This document shows positions 44,614-52,625 of a stretch of DNA of 64,000 bases, piece by piece. The stretch covers positions 1,674,001 to 1,738,000 of the forward strand of contig NZ_CP063164.1 of NCBI RefSeq assembly GCF_014931715.1, given 5' to 3'. The notes under the pieces were generated by a model that worked only from the letters and a program-made list of their open reading frames with translations, ran no database searches and was not told the origin of the DNA. Position numbers and translations under genes: made by a program. Within the stretch, counting starts at the first letter, position 1, and every line of letters begins with the position of its first letter. The stretch is from Sulfurovum indicum. Lineage in GTDB: Bacteria > Campylobacterota > Campylobacteria > Campylobacterales > Sulfurovaceae.

Positions 44614-45378
44614 TTAGTGACCTCCCTCTTCTTCGTGAGACTCATGTGCATGCGCATCATTGTCAAAGTTCATGAAACTTTTGTTGTCTGTATCTCCATG
44701 TGATGTAAATGGTGCAAGGAATCTATCAATAACACCATGGTTTGGATCACCTACATGCTTGAGGTGTGTAATATTGTTAAAGAGGCTATAGCCTTCAATT
44801 CTCTGATGTGCCAACGGATCAAGTGTCTGAGAACCGCCGCCAACATAATAGTGTTTAGGATTGGTGTGTTTTTCAGGTTTACGCACCTGTACGCCACCCT
44901 GATGCGCCATGATATACTGTGAAATATGACTTGTATCATCTTCCACATCACCAAAGATATTCGCTTCAACCGGACAGGCAACAACACAAGCAGGCATCAT
45001 ACCACTCTCAATTCTGTGAGCACAATAGGTACACTTGTCTGCTGTATTTGTTTCAGGGTCCATATAGATCGCTCCATATGGACATGCCATCATACATCCT
45101 GCACACCCTATACATCTGTCACTGTCAACATTGACAATACCATTCTCCAGATAGTGCAGTGCAGATACCGGACAAATGCGCTCACACGGCGCACTTTCAC
45201 AATGGTTACAACGTAACGGTGTAAATGATCTGGACGTATCGGGGAATGTCCCGATATCAATATATTTTACACGCAGACGCCAAGAGCTAAGTGGTACTTC
45301 ATTTTCCACTTTACAAGCGATTTCACAACCTTTACAGCCCATACACAGGTTAAGGTCAACTAAGAAACCCAGTTTCAT
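44614..45378 (-). CDS. four-cluster ferredoxin subunit of the molybdoenzyme
   Basis: This 254-residue DmsB/PsrB-like electron-transfer subunit has four [4Fe-4S] motifs: CMGCKGCEIAC at 12-22, CNHCESAPCERICP, CIGCAGCMMACP, and CTYCAHRI with CVVACP. It links the NrfD anchor to the catalytic subunit. The C-terminal tail is unusual, ending in a His/Glu-rich stretch (HAHESHEEEGGH) that could bind metal. It is the first gene of the operon, with AAGGAGG before its ATG and TATTAT-type promoter elements at about 45400-45440. Confidence 0.9.
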   Translation of the reverse strand: MKLGFLVDLNLCMGCKGCEIACKVENEVPLSSWRLRVKYIDIGTFPDTSRSFTPLRCNHCESAPCERICPVSALHYLENGIVNVDSDRCIGCAGCMMACPYGAIYMDPETNTADKCTYCAHRIESGMMPACVVACPVEANIFGDVEDDTSHISQYIMAHQGGVQVRKPEKHTNPKHYYVGGGSQTLDPLAHQRIEGYSLFNNITHLKHVGDPNHGVIDRFLAPFTSHGDTDNKSFMNFDNDAHAHESHEEEGGH

Positions 45379-45645
45379 ATTTCCTCCTTGGTAATTTGAT
45401 CGGTATAATACTTACTTTGCGAAATAAGTTTATATAATACGCTTTAATTGTATTACATAAAGTGTTAACTTTAAATGATTTTTCAAATAAAAAGATTTTT
45501 TTGCAGAATTGTGCGTAAAAATGTATGTTTTGAATGCATTTAAATCATCTCATTCAATCTTTCTCATACCTTTTATCAACGAAATCAATGATTGACGGCT
45601 TAGTGTGGAAAGATTGATATTTTTTACGTCAATAACGAAAGTTGC
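45379..45645 (-). promoter_or_regulatory. control region of the molybdoenzyme operon, with inverted repeat
   Basis: These 267 very AT-rich bases contain a 9-bp perfect inverted repeat, CAATCTTTC at 45555-45563 and GAAAGATTG at 45608-45616, enclosing a smaller palindrome TCAATGATTGA (45585-45595). The first may end the histidine kinase transcript or be a regulator site. Nearer the operon, GTATTATATAA resembles a -10 box. I cannot assign a specific regulator. Confidence 0.45.
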
Positions 45646-46665
45646 TTAAAGCTTAAAGGAAAAAGTAGACCCTTCGTCCAACTTACTTTTAATCTCGATC
45701 GTTGTTCCATGAAGCGTTAGAATCGTTTTTACAATAGAGAGTCCGAGTCCCATAGAGTTGTCCCAGTTATGAGTACCGGAACGGTAAAATTTCTTAGTGA
45801 CTTTCTCAATATCCTTTTCACTGATACCTACACCGTAGTCACGTACAGAAACCCTGCCATTATCAATAGTTACCTCCACATCCTTCTTGGAATACTTCAG
45901 TGCATTCTCTATAAGGTTTTTAAGTACGACATCTATCAATGTACGGTCTGCGTCCACTATGCATGAAGTTCCATGAATATGTATATGACGATTCTTGTAC
46001 TTCTCTTCGAGTGAGCGCTTCACCTCTATTGCCAGCAAATAAAGATCAAATTGGTTCTTATGCAGTGTTGCCTCTCCGCTTTCAAACTTGTTCCAGAGTA
46101 TCAAACGTCCCAACAGTGACTCGATCTTGTTACCGTTATTATATATTTTTTCAAGAAATTTTCTCTGCAGTACCGGAGGAATATCAGGGTCATCCTGAAG
46201 TGTCTGAGAGTATCCCATGATCGAAGCGATCGGATTTCTGAACTCATGGGCAATTGCAGAAATCATATCGGCACGCTGTCGGTTTTTGAGTTTGAGCTTG
46301 GCATTGTAGCGCTGTTTGATATCTTCTCTTTTTTTTGCTTTTTTCAATGCCTTAATAAGATTCTTGTTAAGGTCTTCAAACTCTTTGGTAAAAAAACGTG
46401 CCTTATGATCCACTTCATCGAGTGTCTCCAGGTTCTCCAGATAGTCATTGAGTATTATAAGCTCTTTTTGCATCTGCTTTGAACCACGGTAAATAGCATA
46501 AATGAACAGTATAAAAGCAAAGCCTACAAAAGCAATGGCGAACAGAGTGTTCTGCGTACTGTCATTAAGGAAGACCAGGCCGACAGTAAAAAGTATAAAG
46601 ATAGCAACAGCCATGGTTACCAAGCGCGCCATGACATATTCTGTAAAGTGAGGTCTGTCAAACAA
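45646..46665 (-). CDS. orphan membrane sensor histidine kinase
   Basis: This 339-residue kinase has two membrane helices (about 14-34 and 41-60) with almost no periplasmic loop, a HAMP-like coiled coil, then HisKA with SAIAHEFRNPIAS (His140). The ATPase domain follows with N box NLIENALKYS, G1 DYGVGIS and G2 MGLGLSIVK. The absence of an external domain suggests it senses a membrane or intracellular signal. No response regulator is adjacent. It is the last gene of a minus-strand run and lies directly before the molybdoenzyme operon, which is a natural candidate target. The start is TTG, with AGGAG 10 bases upstream. Confidence 0.85.
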   Translation of the reverse strand: MFDRPHFTEYVMARLVTMAVAIFILFTVGLVFLNDSTQNTLFAIAFVGFAFILFIYAIYRGSKQMQKELIILNDYLENLETLDEVDHKARFFTKEFEDLNKNLIKALKKAKKREDIKQRYNAKLKLKNRQRADMISAIAHEFRNPIASIMGYSQTLQDDPDIPPVLQRKFLEKIYNNGNKIESLLGRLILWNKFESGEATLHKNQFDLYLLAIEVKRSLEEKYKNRHIHIHGTSCIVDADRTLIDVVLKNLIENALKYSKKDVEVTIDNGRVSVRDYGVGISEKDIEKVTKKFYRSGTHNWDNSMGLGLSIVKTILTLHGTTIEIKSKLDEGSTFSFKL

Positions 46666-46669
46666 GACG

Positions 46670-46744
46670 TTAGTGCTCCTCTTTCAATTTTGCAAGATAC
46701 GATGATGAACAGTTCGTATCACCGTCACAGGACAATTCATACAA
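46670..46744 (-). CDS. candidate 24-residue cysteine-containing peptide before the kinase
   Basis: This small frame starts at TTG with AGGA four bases upstream and reads LSCDGDTNCSSSYLAKLKEEH near its end, after an initial MYE. Its last codons (GAG GAG) are the ribosome-binding site of the kinase gene, whose TTG lies 5 bases after its stop. That suggests a coupled leader peptide. The frame is the same as that of the thioredoxin-like gene upstream, from which it is separated only by that gene's TGA and four codons. It could equally be a detached C-terminal piece. Confidence 0.35.
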   Translation of the reverse strand: MYELSCDGDTNCSSSYLAKLKEEH

Positions 46745-46756
46745 ATATTCCTGTTT

Positions 46757-47188
46757 TCATTTATCTGATGAAAGCTGCTTGTTCTGTTTTTTTTGCCTTA
46801 CCTTACGATCGACACTGACAAAAAAACTCAGGAAATCCGCTACATTAAAATAACCCACTGCCGTTTCAATGACCTCTTTATCCGGGTACATAAAAAATAT
46901 CGTGGGTACTCCCTGGATCTTAGGAAGTTCTTTCATAACTGCTTTATCTTCCTGCATCACCCTTATATTGACAAATGGTTTGAGTTTCGCGACCACTGCA
47001 TCATTACTCAATGTACGGTAACGCATCTTTTTACACCACCTGCAGTGTTCTCCCTCTACCATTACCATAAGCAAACGATTCTCTTTCTTTGCCAGTTCCA
47101 ATGCACTGTCAAGGTCTTTCTGCCAGACAATATCATCTGCAATCAACATACCCAGCAACATTAAAAATCCTATCACTATTTTCTTCAT
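46757..47188 (-). CDS. exported thioredoxin-fold protein
   Basis: This 143-residue protein has a signal peptide (IVIGFLMLLGMLIA) followed by a thioredoxin-like domain with the redox motif EHCRWCKKM and the cis-proline segment QGVPTIFFMYPD. It belongs to the SoxW/DUF255-like group of periplasmic thioredoxins that keep partner cysteines reduced or trap heavy thiols. The C-terminus is lysine/glutamine-rich and ends at a TGA, after which the frame stays open for 28 codons. It is followed by the kinase gene and preceded by dapE with a 12-base gap. Confidence 0.8.
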   Translation of the reverse strand: MKKIVIGFLMLLGMLIADDIVWQKDLDSALELAKKENRLLMVMVEGEHCRWCKKMRYRTLSNDAVVAKLKPFVNIRVMQEDKAVMKELPKIQGVPTIFFMYPDKEVIETAVGYFNVADFLSFFVSVDRKVRQKKQNKQLSSDK

Positions 47189-47200
47189 ATCTATATCCGC

Positions 47201-48316
47201 CTAAAAATGGTTTACTATATCTTTAAAGACCTGATGAAGCTGTTTTACCTCATCAATGGAGGTACGTTCATTGGGCGCATGGATTGTATCGTTTATGACT
47301 CCAAACTCCACAACATCAATCCCAAATGCTCCCATAAAACGTGCATCACTGGTACCGCCTGCTGTCGAGAGTTTTGTCTCAACACCTGTGATCCTTCTGA
47401 TACTCTCCTGTATCTGCTTCACCACTTTGGAATCATGGTTGGTTACAAAGGGGTACGATCCCTGTGTCAGTTTAAGTTCATAATCCAGGTCTTTCAGGAC
47501 TTCATCAATATGTAGCCTAACATCATCTTGTGTAGTTTTCGTGGAGTTGCGTACATTAAACATGATCTTAAGCTCCCCTGGAGTGACATTGGTAACTTCC
47601 ATGCCACCCCGTATATCGGTAATAACCATCTGGCTTGGTGCAAAATCTGCATCTCCCTCATCCAGATGTATGCCTGCAAGCCGGTGAAGCACACCTGATA
47701 TCTGATGGACCGGATTGACTGCTTTTTCCGGATAAGCCGCATGCCCGTGCTTGCCATGAACAGTCAGGTAGCCGTTGATCGACCCTCTGCGTCCTATTTT
47801 GATAGCATCACCAAACTGCTCTTCACAGGTCGGTTCTGCCACAATACAGTAATCAGGCAACATACCTCTCTCTTTGAGCGCTTCAAGCATAATGATCGTA
47901 CCGAATTTTGCATCTCCCTCTTCATCCGAAGTCAAAAGCAGTGAAAGTGTTCCCTTGAACTTCTTCGTCTCTTTGAGTGTCTGTACAAATGCAGCTACAC
48001 CACTTTTCATATCCTGTGCACCGCGTGCATAGATCTTCCCATCTTTGACCAGGGGGACAAAAGGATCACTCTCCCATTTGTTTCCTGGAGGCACTACATC
48101 AACATGCCCTGCGAAGCAGAGGTGGTCTCCTTCTCCGAACTTCTTGTATAAAAAAAGATTCTTGACTTCACCTTCATTAACCCATATTGCTTTATAGCCG
48201 TCCAGGTAAGATTCGATAAATGCCAGTGATCCGGCATCATCAGGTGTAATCGACTCAAAACTGAGCAGCTTTATGAAAAGATCGATCACATTCATTTCAG
48301 GGGTTTTATTGTGCAT
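47201..48316 (-). CDS. dapE: succinyl-diaminopimelate desuccinylase
   Basis: DapE removes succinate from N-succinyl-LL-diaminopimelate in lysine and peptidoglycan synthesis. The 371-residue M20-family zinc enzyme has CFAGHVDVVPPG (metal His and Asp), ARGAQDMKSGVAA (bridging Asp) and LTSDEEGDA (catalytic Glu pair). A C-terminal GGTSDARFMG and HAPNERTSID supply the last metal ligand. The ATG at 48316 overlaps the esterase stop by 11 bases and has AGGAAA nine bases upstream. Confidence 0.93.
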   Translation of the reverse strand: MHNKTPEMNVIDLFIKLLSFESITPDDAGSLAFIESYLDGYKAIWVNEGEVKNLFLYKKFGEGDHLCFAGHVDVVPPGNKWESDPFVPLVKDGKIYARGAQDMKSGVAAFVQTLKETKKFKGTLSLLLTSDEEGDAKFGTIIMLEALKERGMLPDYCIVAEPTCEEQFGDAIKIGRRGSINGYLTVHGKHGHAAYPEKAVNPVHQISGVLHRLAGIHLDEGDADFAPSQMVITDIRGGMEVTNVTPGELKIMFNVRNSTKTTQDDVRLHIDEVLKDLDYELKLTQGSYPFVTNHDSKVVKQIQESIRRITGVETKLSTAGGTSDARFMGAFGIDVVEFGVINDTIHAPNERTSIDEVKQLHQVFKDIVNHF

Positions 48317-48857
48317 GCTTAAAATTTCCTATTATACTGAGATAATCCTCTAAATTCTCAAAACGGTGGTTTCCACCATACTCAACGACCACACGTTCAT
48401 TCCGGTAATGTATTTTGGCTTTGGTATAGTCAAGCACCTCATCTTCACTCTGAAGTAATACCAGATACGTCCCTGCATTCGGTTTTGATTCAAACTCTCT
48501 CATCTGTTCCAGATAAACCGCTTTGAATTCAAACACTTCACCGTCACAAAAACGCTTCTGCCATCCAACGTAGGGTTTTAGTGTTTCCCAAGGCTTGACG
48601 GAAGGATTGATCAATACAGCTTTCATATGGTACTTTTCCGCTATGTAGGCTGCATAAAAGCCACCGAGAGAAGAACCGACAAGTAGATCATACTCTCCTT
48701 CTTCGACCATCGACTCAAGTAGAGAAACGGCATCATTCGGAGAAGGAGGAAGATTCGGAGCATCAACATGTTCTTGTCCGAAACAGGTGGAAAGTACCGT
48801 TGATTTCTGCCCTACACCACAACTGGAAAACCCATGAATGTAGAGAAGTTTTGACAT
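48306..48857 (-). CDS. YqiA/UPF0227-type alpha/beta-hydrolase
   Basis: The product is a 183-residue small serine esterase. It begins LLYIHGFSSCG (oxyanion region), has the nucleophile elbow VGSSLGGFYAAY and ends with the catalytic His in YGGNHRFENL; an Asp (SEDEVLDY) completes the triad. YqiA-type enzymes hydrolyse short-chain acyl esters; the natural substrate is not known. It is 2 bases from the rhodanese gene and overlaps dapE. Confidence 0.85.
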   Translation of the reverse strand: MSKLLYIHGFSSCGVGQKSTVLSTCFGQEHVDAPNLPPSPNDAVSLLESMVEEGEYDLLVGSSLGGFYAAYIAEKYHMKAVLINPSVKPWETLKPYVGWQKRFCDGEVFEFKAVYLEQMREFESKPNAGTYLVLLQSEDEVLDYTKAKIHYRNERVVVEYGGNHRFENLEDYLSIIGNFKHAQ

Positions 48858-48859
48858 AC

Positions 48860-49204
48860 CTAATGCTCTATATGCCCGCGAAAAGTAACAATGCCTCCAG
48901 CATGGTTGATCGGTCTCTTAAATCCATTGGCTTTGAATATCTGTTGAATCTGTCCGCTTCTGCTTCCAGTCCTGCAGGTAAAGATTGCCGGTTTGTCATT
49001 ATGCTCTTTCAGGAAAGCTTCTGCCCATTGCTGGAACACAGAAGTAGGTTTGAGCATATCTACACCTTTAATGTGTCCCATACGATACTCCATATCTTCA
49101 CGTACATCTACCAGAAGAAAATCGGCTTCACCTTTTTCTCTGGCTTCCAAAAGTGCCTCAAGATCTTCTGAGTTGATATTGTCTTTTGCCAATAATTCAT
49201 GCAT
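48860..49204 (-). CDS. single-domain rhodanese-like sulfurtransferase
   Basis: This is a 114-residue cytoplasmic rhodanese domain. It shows the family's LLVDVREDMEYRMGHIKG near 30-48 and the active-site loop TCRTGSRSG, in which Cys carries the persulfide. It probably moves sulfane sulfur between donors and acceptors. Its neighbours include an FTR-type iron-sulfur/thiol protein upstream and a thioredoxin-like protein downstream, suggesting thiol or sulfur handling. The start ATG at 49204 has AAGGAAAC somewhat far upstream. Confidence 0.87.
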   Translation of the reverse strand: MHELLAKDNINSEDLEALLEAREKGEADFLLVDVREDMEYRMGHIKGVDMLKPTSVFQQWAEAFLKEHNDKPAIFTCRTGSRSGQIQQIFKANGFKRPINHAGGIVTFRGHIEH

Positions 49205-49276
49205 ATCATTGTTTCCTTGGAAAGTGACAAAAATATGCCACTAAAAAATAGGCGCGTATTATAGCACTTATTAAAT

Positions 49277-49624
49277 TTATTTACTGTTTTCCTTGACATA
49301 TTCCGGTGTACAGAAGATACCACAGTGACATTTTCCTTCTTCCGGGATCTCTTTCTCCAAAGCTTGGGGACAAGGACAGATACGATCATCGACACTCTTG
49401 AACTTTCCCGGTTTGTTGGGGTCTTCTTCTACCATAAAACAAGGACAGAATCGTTTGCCGTAAAGCAGTTTGTGACGCGCAAGCCCCATAATGACACCTT
49501 CATTGACATCATCCATAGGATGGTATTCAAAACCAAACTGTTTACATACCTTATCCGTAAATTTTTTTGTCTTCTCCATCTCTTCGAGGAATTCCGGAGA
49601 ACTCATATCTAACTGTTGTAACAT
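49277..49624 (-). CDS. ferredoxin-thioredoxin reductase catalytic-chain-like protein
   Basis: This 115-residue protein carries the FTR catalytic signature of three paired cysteines: FCPCFM, ICPCPQ and KCHCGIF. In FTR these ligate a [4Fe-4S] cluster next to a redox-active disulfide, allowing ferredoxin electrons to reduce thioredoxin. No variable chain gene is nearby, as is common outside phototrophs. AAAGGA precedes the ATG. It heads a minus-strand run (FTR, rhodanese, esterase, dapE, thioredoxin-like, kinase), and is divergent from gatC. Confidence 0.85.
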   Translation of the reverse strand: MLQQLDMSSPEFLEEMEKTKKFTDKVCKQFGFEYHPMDDVNEGVIMGLARHKLLYGKRFCPCFMVEEDPNKPGKFKSVDDRICPCPQALEKEIPEEGKCHCGIFCTPEYVKENSK

Positions 49625-49731
49625 TGTGTATCCTTTACAAAAATAGTTTGAATGATTGTATGTAGTTATATCTTAAACCAAATTTATATATAATAAGAAA
49701 AATCACAAAACTATACAATAGGTACTTAAAT

Positions 49732-50022
49732 ATGCAAATAGACAACACCCTTTTGGAAAAACTGGAAAAACTTTCACATCTCCGTATTGCAGATGAAAAA
49801 AAAGAAGAGGTTATGGGGCAACTCACAGAAATTCTTGGTTATATAGAAAACCTGAACGAGCTCAATACCGATGCACTCAGCCCTGCTTTCTCTACACTGG
49901 AGGGGGGGACTCCACTCAGAGAAGATATCCCCCGCGAGCCTGATACAGTTGCCCAAGAGATTCTTGCACATGCACCACAGGCAGAAGATGACTTCTTTAT
50001 CGTTCCGGCAATTATTGAGTAG
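49732..50022 (+). CDS. gatC: Asp-tRNA(Asn)/Glu-tRNA(Gln) amidotransferase subunit C
   Basis: GatC is the small helper subunit of the amidotransferase that makes Gln-tRNA and Asn-tRNA in bacteria lacking the direct synthetases. The 96-residue product has LEKLSHLRIADEKKEEVMGQ at the start, LGYIENLNELNTD in the middle and the PLREDIP loop; it ends DDFFIVPAIIE. gatA and gatB are not in the window. It opens a plus-strand run through fur; the ribosome-binding site is weak. Confidence 0.9.
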   Translation: MQIDNTLLEKLEKLSHLRIADEKKEEVMGQLTEILGYIENLNELNTDALSPAFSTLEGGTPLREDIPREPDTVAQEILAHAPQAEDDFFIVPAIIE

Positions 50023-50031
50023 TTTCTACCC

Positions 50032-50379
50032 ATGTTAAAGATTTTCGGTATCAAAAACTGTGACAGTGTACGAAAAGCTGTCAAATTCTTAAAACTGCAT
50101 GAAGTCCCTTTTGAATTCATTGATTTCAAAGTGACACCTGTCGGAGAGAAGAAGATACGCTCCTGGGTAGAAAAAGCAGATATCAAAACCCTTTTCAACA
50201 CACGCGGCACTACCTATCGTACACTAAAACTAAAAGAGCTTGACCTTGACGATGAAGCAAAAATAGAGTGGCTGGCAAAAGAGAATATGCTTATCAAGCG
50301 ACCGGTGATCGACTTTGATGGAAAAGTTATTATTGGCTATAATGAATCTGAATATTTAAAAACCCTACTTCACCGATAA
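50032..50379 (+). CDS. ArsC/Spx-family protein (YffB-like)
   Basis: This 115-residue thioredoxin-fold protein has the ArsC-family pattern FGIKNCDSVRKA with a single active-site Cys, FIDFKVTP, FNTRGTTYR and LIKRPVI. Spacing matches the YffB/Spx branch and not true arsenate reductase, which needs additional residues (three Arg). It may act as a glutathione- or thiol-dependent reductase. It starts 9 bases after gatC and ends 9 bases before pilT; no arsenic genes are near. Confidence 0.82.
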   Translation: MLKIFGIKNCDSVRKAVKFLKLHEVPFEFIDFKVTPVGEKKIRSWVEKADIKTLFNTRGTTYRTLKLKELDLDDEAKIEWLAKENMLIKRPVIDFDGKVIIGYNESEYLKTLLHR

Positions 50380-50388
50380 AGGATATCC

Positions 50389-51453
50389 ATGTCGATTTTT
50401 GATATAAAAAAACTGCTTCAGAGTGTTGTTGCTCACGGTGCATCTGATCTTCATCTTGTCAGCCGGGCTGAACCACAGATCAGACTTGACGGGAAACTCA
50501 AACCTGTCAATCTCCCGAAGCTGAAGGGTGAAGATATCGAAGAGATGGCATATTCCCTGATCACAGAAAAACAAAAGCAGCGATTTGAAGAGTTCAATGA
50601 ACTCGACTTTGCTCTTCTGCTTCCAGGTATCGGACGATTCAGAGCAAACTACTACCGGACACTGGGTGACACAGCAGCTGCATTCAGGATCATCCCTATC
50701 GATATTCCGTCACTCGATGATCTTGGTACACCGCCGGTATTTAAAAAACTGGTTAAAAGAGAAAAAGGGCTTATCCTTGTTACCGGTCCTACCGGCTCAG
50801 GTAAATCAACAACACTTGCCGCACTGCTGAACGAGATCAACCTGTATGAACAGAAACACATTATTACGGTTGAGGATCCGGTAGAGTTCATCCATGATAA
50901 TAAAAAAGCGGTCTTCTCACATAGAGAGGTAGGAGAAGATACCAAAACCTTTGCAACTGCACTGAAATATGCAATGCGTGAAGACCCTGATGTCATCCTT
51001 ATCGGGGAGATGAGGGATAAGGAAACGATTGCAGCAGCACTAACCGCAGCAGAAACCGGACACCTTGTTTTCGCCACACTTCATACCACATCTGCACCAG
51101 GAACCATTAACCGTATTATCGATGTTTTCTCAGGTGAAGAGCAACCACAGGTAAGAGCTATGCTCTCCTCTTCCCTTATTGCTGTTATTGCCCAGTCTCT
51201 CCTTCCCAAACTTGGTGGGGGACGTATAGCGGCACATGAGATCATGATCACTAACCATGCGATCGCGAATCTTATCCGTGAAGACAAGGTTCACCAGATA
51301 TACTCACAAATGCAGCTGGGACAGGAAGATACCGGAATGCAGACTCAAACTCAGGCACTGCTTAAATTCCTCAAAGAAGGCAAGATCAGCAGGGATGTTG
51401 CCCTGCAATTTGCGAATAAACCGGAGGAACTCTCAAAAGCGGTCTCATACTAA
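50389..51453 (+). CDS. pilT: type IV pilus retraction ATPase PilT-like
   Basis: This 354-residue secretion ATPase has Walker A VTGPTGSGKSTTLAALL near 131-147, the Asp box ITVEDPVEFIH, Walker B AMREDPDVILIGEMRD and the His box ETGHLVFATLHTTS. The C-terminal AHEIMITNHAIANLIRE (AIRNLIRE-like) motif is specific to PilT-type retraction motors. The N-terminal DLHLVSRAEPQIRLDGKL PAS-like domain is present. AAAGGA lies before the ATG. No other pilus genes are in view. Confidence 0.93.
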   Translation: MSIFDIKKLLQSVVAHGASDLHLVSRAEPQIRLDGKLKPVNLPKLKGEDIEEMAYSLITEKQKQRFEEFNELDFALLLPGIGRFRANYYRTLGDTAAAFRIIPIDIPSLDDLGTPPVFKKLVKREKGLILVTGPTGSGKSTTLAALLNEINLYEQKHIITVEDPVEFIHDNKKAVFSHREVGEDTKTFATALKYAMREDPDVILIGEMRDKETIAAALTAAETGHLVFATLHTTSAPGTINRIIDVFSGEEQPQVRAMLSSSLIAVIAQSLLPKLGGGRIAAHEIMITNHAIANLIREDKVHQIYSQMQLGQEDTGMQTQTQALLKFLKEGKISRDVALQFANKPEELSKAVSY

Positions 51454-51510
51454 AGCATTTTTAGTATGATTTGTCGATACAATACGGAAATTTTTATGAA
51501 GTGAGCGTAG

Positions 51511-52107
51511 ATGGAAAACTTTACCATGGTTAATTTTAACTATTTTGATATTACGATCGGTGCGATCATACTTCTCCTGGCTGTCAAAGGCTTCATGAAT
51601 GGTGTGATCAAAGAGGTTTTTGGCCTTGCGGGATTGGTCGGCGGCGTTTATTTTGCTTCACGCCTCGCCGGCAAAGCTGCTGCCTTCATCGATACGAACT
51701 TTATCCATATCGAGAATGCCTCACTGCTCAAACTGATCGGCTTCATGACGATTCTCATTCTGGTCTGGCTGAGTGCCACCGTACTCGGATCGGTCTTTTC
51801 AAAGCTTACCTCAGCCAGTGGACTGGGCTTTATTGACCGTCTTCTGGGTTTCATCGCAGGCGGAGGAAAGTACTTTGTCATCTTTGCACTGATCATTACA
51901 GCACTTTCAAATGTGACTCTCATCAAAGATAATACACAGAAGTATGTTAAAGACTCCATACTTTACCCTATACTCTATAAAGCCGGCAGTGCTATCATTA
52001 AGATAGATCCTGCCTCTTTGGGACTGAAAACAGTCTCTTCCGAAAAAACCGCTGTTATCCCCGGTATAACAGAAGAAGACAATAAAACCGCTAAAAATCT
52101 AAACTAA
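51511..52107 (+). CDS. CvpA-family membrane protein
   Basis: This 198-residue protein has four hydrophobic helices and the CvpA-family rhythm: DITIGAIILLLAVKGFMNGV at the N-terminus, then FGLAGLVGGVYFASRLAG, FMTILILVWLSATVLGSV, and GFIDRLLGFIAGGGKYFVIF. CvpA proteins have been linked to colicin V secretion and bile or envelope tolerance, but their molecular role is unclear. A short polar C-terminal tail follows. The start at 51511 or the ATG five codons later are both possible. It is 9 bases from fur. Confidence 0.82.
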   Translation: MENFTMVNFNYFDITIGAIILLLAVKGFMNGVIKEVFGLAGLVGGVYFASRLAGKAAAFIDTNFIHIENASLLKLIGFMTILILVWLSATVLGSVFSKLTSASGLGFIDRLLGFIAGGGKYFVIFALIITALSNVTLIKDNTQKYVKDSILYPILYKAGSAIIKIDPASLGLKTVSSEKTAVIPGITEEDNKTAKNLN

Positions 52108-52116
52108 AGGCTCAAG

Positions 52117-52563
52117 ATGATCACCTATCCCGTACTTTTAGAACAGTTCAAAACACTGCTTAAGGGCAATACTCTCAAATTTACAAAACAAAGAGAGCTG
52201 ATCTTGAAGTTCCTTTATGAGAACAAAGGGCATTTCACTCCCGAAGAGATCTATATGCTTCTTAAAAAATCACATCCTGATATCAATATCGGTATTGCCA
52301 CAGTCTACAGAACCTTGACTCTTTTGGAAGACTCAGGTATTGCAAGCTCCATCTCTTTTGGTGCACAGGGGAAAAGGTATGAACTGGGGCTCACAAAACA
52401 TCATGATCATCTCATCTGTACCAAATGTGGAGAGATCATCGAATTTTTCGACGAGACGATCGAAGAGCGACAGGAAGAGATTGCAAAAAAATTTAATTTT
52501 AAAATGCAGGACCATACAATGAAGATCATAGGACTTTGCAAAAAGTGCCAAGAAACAGCATGA
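52117..52563 (+). CDS. fur: Fur-family metal-responsive repressor
   Basis: The product has 148 residues and a winged-helix N-terminal domain: KFTKQRELILKFL, HFTPEEIYMLLKK, IGIATVYRTLTLLEDSG. The metal-sensing half contains KHHDHLICTKCGEIIEF, where HHDH and CxxC give regulatory and structural metal ligands, then a second pair GLCKKCQ. It best fits Fur itself, not PerR or Zur, and the downstream lysS-glyA order supports that (Cj0400-Cj0402 in my recollection). AAAGG lies before the ATG. No Fur box could be identified by eye with confidence. Confidence 0.92.
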   Translation: MITYPVLLEQFKTLLKGNTLKFTKQRELILKFLYENKGHFTPEEIYMLLKKSHPDINIGIATVYRTLTLLEDSGIASSISFGAQGKRYELGLTKHHDHLICTKCGEIIEFFDETIEERQEEIAKKFNFKMQDHTMKIIGLCKKCQETA

Positions 52564-52625
52564 TTTTTTCTGTATTTGACTCAGCATCTTTGATATAATA
52601 GAGATTTTGATTCAAGTCCAGAAAA

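Noticed and set aside
44613-44666. Methionine-rich N-terminal extension of the NrfD subunit
   Set aside because: It overlaps the iron-sulfur subunit gene; the ATG at 44612 with GGGAGG is one base after that gene's stop.
50032-50379. True arsenate reductase
   Set aside because: The catalytic Cys is present, but residues and spacing follow YffB/Spx proteins, and no arsenic genes are near.
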